Below are positions 56,710 through 64,000 of a stretch of DNA of 64,000 bases, one piece after another. The notes under the pieces are model-generated. The model did not search any database, had not been told where the DNA came from, and was given only the letters and a program-made list of their open reading frames with translations. The first letter of the stretch is position 1, and each line of letters starts with the position of its first letter. Where the stretch lies: NCBI GenBank assembly GCA_028023455.1, contig JAQFVV010000071.1, positions 5,286,650-5,350,649 of the forward strand, written 5' to 3'. The DNA is from Epiperipatus broadwayi. Taxonomy: Eukaryota; Onychophora; Udeonychophora; Euonychophora; Peripatidae. The position numbers were made by a program, and so were the translations under genes.

Positions 56710-58600
56710 TTATAGGAGATGTATTGCAATATTTTATCCCACTTTTACTTTGAACATGTAATCGAATTAAGTACCTCAACACTATTAATTTAATACTTAC
56801 ACATTTATCTTTTTTTTTTTATCCATACAAGTTTGAATTCAAATTCTATTATCGTAAAGTTTATTTTATAAGTACCTATGGGATAGAGTATTTTAATATT
56901 TCTCCACCATGCTAGTGGAACTGGTATAAAAATTATATCATAGCAGCAATTTTAAATTAATTATAGTATGTATTTTAACACATAGTATTTGGTGAACCAA
57001 ATATAAATAACCTTTATTCTGAAATTGTATTATTTATTCTAGATAGTTTTACTCAAATATGAATCTATAAAAGAACTTTAAAAATTATAACAAATGATGA
57101 AGTATAACTTAATATTTATATTTTAAATTAATTTAAAATATTTGTTAAAAAACGCCATCACTCTCCACTAACAAAGATTTAATCTGTATTCATTTTCACT
57201 TATCTATCATACTACACCCTTAAATATTAAATATACTATCTGGATTTCCGTCAGAGCTTTATAGTTAATTTTGGTATATTTATTACTCTAATAATTTATT
57301 AAACCATTCCTTAAAACATAACTAACTATTACAGCAGTCATATAAAGTTTATATGGCAATCCAATATCGAACATTTCCAAATTTATCGATGATAGGACTC
57401 GCAAACAACACATTTAACGATTTGTAGCACTATTATTCAAGTTTACTGAAGATTAAAATTATCACAATCAAATTAATCAATTTTGGAAAATATTTTTCCC
57501 AAATATTAAATGTATATTTTGAATTCCTTTAAACTCTTTAATTCTTTTGATAGCCGCAAGTATAAACACATAAAATCTTTAAATAACTCTTGGTCAAAAC
57601 ATGTACTCCGTTCAGTATACCGCTTTCATGCTTATGATGTTTTAAAGAAAATTATATCAATCGTTTCTTTTCGATAACAATATATTATTTATTTTTTTAT
57701 ATATGATAATCCTTCGCCAAATGCTTCTTTTACAGGATAAGATTCTGGGATAATAACTTAAAATTTTATTGGAACACATTTTAACAACATATTCCTTTGA
57801 AATTGGAGAAACACAATTTAGCTGTTTAATCCTGTAAACAAATTTTAAGCAGATATTCTAGATTTCAATATTGTAAATTTCAAATTTTCTTAACTGAAAT
57901 TTAAAAAAAAGTGTTGTTTTTCCTTTTATATTTTAGTATAGCATATATACATCGCTGCTATTGAAATGGAGTAGTGATGTGATCATGTCTAAGATAGAGT
58001 CCTAAATAATGTTTTCCCTACCCTGTCATCCTCAGGTAGGTAGGTACAAAAATGGCAATTTTGGATAAAAACATGACTGATTTTACACTATACTAAAAAA
58101 TTTATAGATTGACCTCTCATTTTAATTTACTGGTATTTATAGGTTTTCTTCTATGATGTCAAAATTTTCCACAATACATCTCTCCTGGTAGTTGATTTCC
58201 AGGGTATTTCCATAGTACTGTAAATAATCAGATGAGATCCTATATTTTTTCTCTCAATGGTTGGGAAAGTGAATTCATTTTGAAATATAAAACAAAATAA
58301 TAATAATAATGTTTATCATTAATTTCTTATAAACAATTAAATGAAAATGCATTTATTAGTTTATTAATAAACATTACAGCAATAAATATTTGTTAATAAA
58401 CATTATTAGATTAATAAAATTTTATTAATATTTTAATATCAAATTCTATTATTTTAGCAGTATTTATTAAATCAAAACATTTAATTATCTAAAATTTCAG
58501 TAATTGTTTTGTTAATCTTTCAAACATATTTTTTTCAAATTTTGCGAATATTATTTACACACGCGCCCGCACATTTATATGTAAATGTGACAAAAGTTTA
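56710..58600. other. No feature recognised
   Basis: AT-rich DNA with no ORF over 60 residues. A TAATAA-rich stretch lies near 58290-58440. Confidence 0.4.
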
Positions 58601-58612
58601 TTTGTCAACCGT

Positions 58613-58712
58613 TGGTCAGCCGGAGGTCAGCGCAGCTGCCTTGCAAGCAAGCAATTGGTTGCAGACGGTTGTTGCAGGTTCGTCTCCCGGCTGATGCTAT
58701 GACATATGGAAA
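58613..58712 (+). mobile_element. tRNA-derived SINE (family R), copy 2
   Basis: TCAGCCGGAGGTCAGCGCAG, CTGCCTTGCAAGCAAGCAAT, TGGTTGCAGACGGTTGTTGC, and AGGTTCGTCTCCCGG repeat the copy at 44941, with the same GATGCTATGACATATG tail and A-run. The first bases, AGCCGG, and the late CCGGCT could pair as an acceptor-like stem. GGTTCGTCTCC is close to the box B consensus. Two overlapping plus-strand ORFs across it are artefacts. Confidence 0.78.
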
Positions 58713-59435
58713 AAAAAATTATATATTTTTAATTACTAGGATCCTAATTATTGTGATATTAAAATTATATATAAACACATCCGCACATTTTGCAAATGAA
58801 ATGATAAAATCTGAGTTCTACTTTGGATATGTATTAGTGATTAATCATTAAATTATTTCTGTCTACAATATTTAATGGTTTTCCATACTATCATTTTCTA
58901 TATATATATAGTTTAAGTTCTCCATACCCCTGAAGAATGATAAATTGAAGTTTTGCTATATATACTTTGTAATACTTTTATTAAATTTTATTAATTACTT
59001 AAATAGTTTTATTTTAAAATGTTAAACTACAATTTATATTATTAATATGTATAAACTTAAAAAAAAAAATGTGTTAAGTAATTGCTTCAATTAGCATTTT
59101 CTAAAATTATAATTATTTCTGGCATGGTCAGAGATGGAACACTGATTTGTACTAAGATATTTTAGCTTCTAAATCGACTAGAAATAATTATTTTTTGACT
59201 ACATTAATTACATTCATTAAGATATATTTTCAAAAATATAACTTTAAAAATATGTTAGCACATTAAATTTATTTTAAAATATTTTTGTTTTAGATATGGC
59301 TAGACTCCAAATCTATTTTTCGGTGATTATAAAGTAGCTTTTAATAATAACACTTCAATCCAATTCTTTAAGAGCAAGTTATTTGTTTTAAAATTCTAAT
59401 TCTCAAAGCTTAATGCTGATAAAAATTAAACGCAT
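58713..59435. other. No feature recognised
   Basis: AT-rich spacer between the SINE and a small palindrome. Confidence 0.4.
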
Positions 59436-59530
59436 TTAAGATGGGGGAGGGGGGGTAAAGATAATTCATAGAATGTTTGTGAAATAGTAAAAAAACATTC
59501 TATGAATTATCGTTACCCCCGTCTTGAATA
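59436..59530. repeat. Family M small palindrome
   Basis: AAGATGGGGGAGGGGGGGTA, AAGATAATTCATAGAATGTT is mirrored by AACATTCTATGAATTATCGT, TACCCCCGTCTT, with a loop of about 15 bp. The G-rich part of the left arm is expanded relative to the right arm. Confidence 0.85.
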
Positions 59531-59768
59531 TAGTTTAGAAATTTTAAGAGCTTTTATTTTAAGGTACAGAATTACTCATAATATTATCATTTTATGACAT
59601 TTTATAATAATGATTTAGTAAATTTTATATTTATAGTTATAATTCTGAAAAAGAAATAAGATCTATTTTAGATGTGATATGTTAAACTATTTCCATCATC
59701 TAACGTTAAATGTTGGATGTGTAGAAAATTTTAAACTTTATTTAAACTTTTAAAAATATAAACAACTG

Positions 59769-60343
59769 TTTTTTTCTCAGTGATGAACGTTTATTAATTG
59801 AAAAAAAAAAACAGATACAGTTAGAAAAAGATTTACAAGGGAGTGAGTGATTATAAGATAAATTGAAATTTGAGGAGCAACATGGTAAGAGAGGAAGGGT
59901 GCATGTGAAAAGGGAATGGGAAGTGGAAAGGGGAAGTGGTGTGTAGTCCAGGCCGGTCCGAAATGCATGTCTTCATGATTGAGTCTTATGACAGAGGCAG
60001 AGAAGGTGGAAGTTTGAGGATTGCCCAAGTGTCGGTGAGATGTGGAGGTGGGGCTAGTTTGGTATCTCTGGTTTTGAGACAGCAAATTAGGTCCAAGAGC
60101 TTTTGATTGACTGAGTTTACTCTCTGCTCAAAGATAATGGCACATCAGAGTAACCAGAAAGCATAGAATGAGGAAAACTGATAGTCTAATAGTTGTGAAG
60201 ACCCCTGTTTCTATGGATTCTTGGAGTTTGAAGATGGTATTTCTGTGCGAGGAAAGGCAGGAGTTGATGACATTTCTCATGCCAAGTGGAAAGGGACATT
60301 TAAGTAGGAAGTGCTGGAGGATTTCATTGTCAGTTTTACAGAG
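59769..60343 (-). mobile_element. 5'-truncated LINE inserted in foldback I
   Basis: The insert of about 575 bp is bounded by TATAAACAACTG (59757-59768) and TATAAACAATTG (60344-60355), a 12-bp target duplication with one mismatch. On the minus strand it opens inside ORF2 with LCKTDNEILQHFLLKCP, the C-x-x-x-x-x-x-x-x-H-x-x-x-C tail of non-LTR retrotransposons, continues to HYL-stop at 60128, then has a 350-bp 3' UTR. An AATAAA at about 59792 precedes the end, where a short A-run (T on the plus strand, 59769-59775) follows. The GC content is clearly above its surroundings. It is dead on arrival because nearly all of ORF1 and ORF2 are missing. Confidence 0.85.
60128..60343 (-). pseudogene. LINE ORF2 C-terminal fragment
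   Basis: About 71 residues of the truncated insert. The zinc-knuckle-like CKTDNEILQHFLLKCPFP comes first, then NVINSCLSSHRNT, then a hydrophobic end (FLILCFLVTLMCHYL). No reverse-transcriptase motif is retained. The same kind of motif, with a different sequence (ENIRHWLIEC), is in the LINE remnant at 27.1 kb, so two LINE lineages are represented. Confidence 0.75.
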
Positions 60344-60800
60344 TATAAACAATTGTTTGTAATAACACACAAGTTAATAGATAACACGGGTTAATAAACA
60401 ACAAAGGCTAATAATTATATAATGTTTCAAGGGTATTATTTCCTGCTGTTCTTCAGGTGTTGTTGGCCTGACCAGTGATGATGTTAGCATACGAATTGAA
60501 TTCACACCTTTAGATTCTTCAATAATGAATTTTAAGGCAACACTTTTTTAACCAACAGAGCTATTCTGTCAAAGGTCTAATAGCCCAGCTTGTTAGAGTG
60601 ATACCTTAAAATTTGATATTCAAGAATCTAAAGGTATAATTTGACTCCTAATATTGTCACTGGTCAGGTCAGCAACACCTGAAAAAAAGTGGAGAATAAT
60701 ACCACTTGAAACAGTGTGCAATTTATGAACCTGTCTTATCTACCAATTTGTGTGTTATTATCAACAGTTGTTTGTATTTGAGGAAGTCATTCAACATTTA

Positions 60801-62037
60801 ATGATAGTTGATGGAAGTAGAAAATACCATCATTAAAAACCTTCAGGAAAACATCAGATGTACTGTTAAAACTTTAAAGGGAGGGAGGAGACAATAAATA
60901 CATAAAATGAAAAAAATTCAGGCTATATATGATCATATTCTATATCTTCTATAGTTTCAAAGAACAATCCAATATTCTGGGTTCATTTTTGCATGAAAGT
61001 TAAGTTTCCATATTGAAGTACATCTAGGCATTGCTTGCTCAAGTATCACATAACCTCCAAACAATTAATTGCAAAATTATTTTTAAAACATATCAAATTA
61101 CTTTTGTAAATAATGTTCCAGAGATCTTGAACACAATAGATTGTGCGACTTCTTAATATCTTCAAATCTAAAGCAGGTTATTCCACATTTTATTTTAGAA
61201 TTTCAATTCTAAATTATAACCACTATGGTGTACAGACATAATAGAATTACCGATGAACAAGATCTTATCCAGCATTAATAATTTATGAAAATTATATAAT
61301 ATATATGTTGTGATAAAAATGTAAAACGTGTACTGAGAAAGTATCTGTAAATTAAAATAAATCGATTAGTTGGTTTCTTATTAAAAAAAGTTGAGGATCT
61401 AATTCCCAAGTGATAAATAGATATATAGATGTATTTAAAAACTTCCACTCCTCCATACATGCTTGACCTCCAAAATGCATTTTGTGCTGAACTAGCACTC
61501 ATCAGTTGGTCTAGATCAACCTTCATATATATATATTGTGCCCTTTTCTATAGGTCAATGATGGTTATAAATGGTCAATTGCTAAAAAAATTTAAAATCA
61601 ATATTATATAGTATTTAATATTATAAATTATAAATGGGCAATAAAAGGTTAATATAGTATATTTAATAATAAGTATTGTGAGGGTGAGGATTGCATCTAG
61701 TTCTATATTTTTCTAAATTATTTTTCAAAATTTTATATAATCATTTTAAATGATATAAGTAGCAAATTTATTAATACAGATAAAACCAGACTAAACACCG
61801 GAAATGTATACGTGACTGTCTGGAATATTTTATGTATAAGCACCAGTTTAAATTAATAATGATAATTAAAATATTTAAAACAGTATATTATAGAGCTGGA
61901 TGGAATCGTCACACATTATAATAAAAAATAAGATTATACATCTTTATTGGTTATTGTTTCAAATTTATTTTAAAAGTAATTAAATTGTAATAGATAATAA
62001 TTAATTTAAAAATAATAATAGGTTAATATTTAGGTCT
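60801..62037. other. AT-rich with a small G/B-family scrap
   Basis: Near 61476-61530, GTGCTGAACTAGCACTCATC-AGTTGGTCTAGATCAACC is the core shared by families B and G. It is isolated here. The rest is featureless. Confidence 0.45.
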
Positions 62038-62192
62038 ATTACGTCACAATTTTACAACTTTAGAAAATGTTTACAAACCAAAGTAGGGAGTGACCAATAA
62101 AAAGATAGATTTTGGCAGACAAGAAAAATCGCGCCAATTAATTGTATAAACTAGGAGAACAAAAATGTGTTGACTCCAGAGCAGAGGTAAAA
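62038..62192 (+). promoter_or_regulatory. Candidate promoter and first splice donor
   Basis: Within 150 bp are ATTACGTCAC (CRE-like, 62039-62047), a CCAAT-type GACCAATAAAAAG (62091), ATCGCGCCAA (E2F-like, 62129-62138), GTATAAACTAGG (TATA-like, 62144) and, about 40 bp further, GAGCAGAG/GTAAAATT, a good donor match at 62186/62187. This clustering is unusual in this window. No downstream coding exon could be recognised, so the call is speculative. Confidence 0.25.
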
Positions 62193-64000
62193 TTTTAAGC
62201 TCTTTAAAATTTCTTTCTTTCTTCAATTATTAGTCAATTTTATTAGAATTTTTAATAAATATCTTTGAAAGAAACTAACTAACATTTTAAAATCTTTCGA
62301 AGCGAATCTAAGAATAAAATTTTAAAAAAAGTTCTCATAATAATGTTTCACTAACTCCACAGTTACCTGCCAGTGGATTCTATCAAAATATAATCTGAAT
62401 TTTCAATAAAAATGGATGGATTCTTAAAACCAAGTTATAAATTTTGTAATATTTCAAAAATGTTAACGTTGTTCATTGATATAGTTTGTATAGCATATTA
62501 CTATGAAAACTGCTTTAGTGCGTGTAAAATTGATGGAAGGACATTGTGCGCAAAGTTAATGAATATAATGAAAAATAAAAATAAATATTATTCGTGTAAA
62601 AATAAATGGACAAAAAGAATTTTATGAATTACTTTCTTTAAGATGACCTGAGCAATTACCCTAGAAATAGTTAAAGATCAAAAATGTCGTATATAAAATA
62701 ATAATGAATAAAAGTAAAATTACCAAGGAAATTACTTGCCTGAAGAAGAAGAAAAAGAAAATAGTTTACAGAGAAATAAATATAAAATATTGGATCCATG
62801 GAAAAACGCAATTTGGTACCGTAATGATATAAATATTTGTAGTTCTGATAGAAATAAAGATGCATCAACGCGCCGAGGTAATATTCGCCCGAACATTAAA
62901 AACTTCATGGGATAACTAAATAAATATTTTTAATAATTTTGAATTAAACCTCGAAACTAAAGATCATCTAAACAGTTATCTAAATGGACTAATTTATTTT
63001 AAAACTTTAATAATCAGAAAGGAGAACATTCGGACAAAGAAGAAAATAATAAATATTAGGGGACTAACCAAGATTTACCGCCAGAAAAATATGTGATTAT
63101 GGTTTAAATTATTTTCTTTATTAATCTAAGTTAAACATTGAGTTTAGATAGCAATAGGGAAACAAATACATTAATTTGCAATATAACATTATATAAAATA
63201 ATATGTTTTTTGATTTGGAATGTTCAAATAAAATTGTATGTGTGTGGAAATTTTGTATGTTTGCGATGCTCGAGGAGAAAGAAAACCACTACGAACTCTA
63301 ATAGGAAGGTAAAAGATTATTTTGGTACATTTTATGGTTATTAATGATATAATGTATGTTTTATTTATTTAGATCAGCTGTGAACCGAATGAATGTAATG
63401 CAAAATTTTATTGTTATAGTTATTGTAAAACGCATTTTGAAAAACAACACTCTAAAACACTATGAGATGTAATTAGATTTTTAAAAATATGCATACGACA
63501 ATCATTTAATGTATTATTAATATAGTTCAATATAACCAATGGTTATGTCATATTTTCTGTTAATTTTTCCGATTAGGATATTTAAGTGTTATTTAATAAA
63601 ACGTAGATGTCGAACCTACAGTGTAATAAAGCAAGACAAATTGTTCTTATAGAATAGGGGAATGTTTTATATTAGTGAATTTTGTTTATTGTTTTAAAAA
63701 GTAGTTAGTTTTGGCGATGTTGGATACAGTGAAAATCTTGAGAGATAGTTTGGATAGTGACTTGGTAGTACATGGAGATTCGGAAACCAAGATGATGTAT
63801 TAAAAACTAGGATGCTACAGGGAATGGAATTATAAGTAGTTTAAATGGTAATCAGCGTAGTTAACAAAGCCCTACGACTGTTACACATGTTGTCATGGAC
63901 AGTGTTATTTTATCTTTCTTGTGAATCTTATTAGATGTTTGGTAAAGCTGAATAAATAGCTGCCACATCGTGCTTATCGTCAGGGTTATCAGACAAGGAA
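62193..64000. other. Low-repeat region with small unassigned ORFs
   Basis: No transposon or palindrome was seen here. Three small plus-strand frames are worth recording. 62412-62627 (71 residues) is cysteine-rich, with CFSACKIDGRTLCAKL. 63138-63344 (68 residues) contains YVCGNFVCLRCSRRKK. A 28-codon frame from ATG at 63718 begins MLDTVKILRDSLDSDLVVHG and ends at a TAA near 63801. I recognise none of them. The last has less biased composition than most frames here and could be a start exon or a leader peptide. Confidence 0.3.

Larger units (their letters stand above)
59690..60800. mobile_element. Family I foldback element, copy 2, split by a LINE
   Basis: Left arm: CTATTTCCATCATCTAACGT at about 59690, then TTAAACTTTATTTAAACTTT. 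After the insertion it continues with TTTGTAATAACACACAAGTT at 60355. The right arm ends with GTGTGTTATTATCAACAGTT and TTAATGATAGTTGATGGAAG. The inner arms mirror as CAGGTGTTGTTGGCCTGACC against CTGGTCAGGTCAGCAACACC. On the plus strand near 60678 the arm holds CACCTGAAAAAAAGTGGAGA and ACCACTTGAAACAG, with AAGTGG/CCACTT able to pair. Same family as 1297-1630. Confidence 0.72.

Overview
The window looks like non-coding DNA from an animal nuclear genome. It is very AT-rich (about three quarters A+T by eye) and contains no long ORF, no rRNA and no canonical tRNA gene. It is packed with transposon debris, foldback repeats and microsatellites. I recognise no host protein-coding exon. The organism cannot be named from this sequence. 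A SPIN-type hAT MITE, Tigger/pogo-like and piggyBac-like MITEs, a Ty3/gypsy-type LTR, LINE tails and a tRNA-derived SINE all fit a metazoan. The base composition and absence of familiar vertebrate repeats make me lean, weakly, to an invertebrate such as a mollusc. Repeat families carry provisional letters (A to W) because I recognise most of them only by their recurrence inside this window.

Layout. 0-16 kb is dominated by related foldback families: A (TIR near GGCAAAACTCTCCATACAGT), B/D and G, plus smaller families C, E, F, I and W. At 10.8 kb there is a SPIN-like hAT MITE with a perfect 8-bp target duplication. At 11.9-12.2 kb there is an ordered GATA/GATG/GACG/GACA array. 17.4-19.7 kb is a composite retroelement region: the last codons of a Ty3/gypsy-like polyprotein, a polypurine tract, one 841-bp LTR, and an inverted fragment of the LTR head. 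20-26 kb holds more A, D, G and U repeats.

26.9-31.3 kb has the tail of a LINE on the minus strand, two 747-bp copies of a TTAA-flanked piggyBac-like MITE (J), and a 1.4-kb TA-flanked Tigger/pogo-like element (K). 32-37 kb has a palindrome, a (TAA)49 array, another palindrome and a 2.2-kb TIR element (O) with a degenerate internal tandem array. 38-44 kb has palindromic family L, tandem family P and a LINE reverse-transcriptase-tail fragment. 47.5-49.4 kb is a second, reversed K copy with a third J copy nested inside it.

53-60 kb holds a 370-bp palindrome, a G-family copy, a hAT end, a second copy of the SINE first seen at 44.9 kb, and a 5'-truncated LINE with target-site duplications inserted into a foldback element. 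The last 2 kb (62-64 kb) is less obviously repetitive and has the only promoter-like cluster (CRE, E2F, TATA).

The genes do not work together in any visible system. The interest lies in transposon chronology (nested insertions), the possible horizontal transfer of SPIN, and the abundance of long palindromes. All identities were judged by eye, with no alignment or database search.
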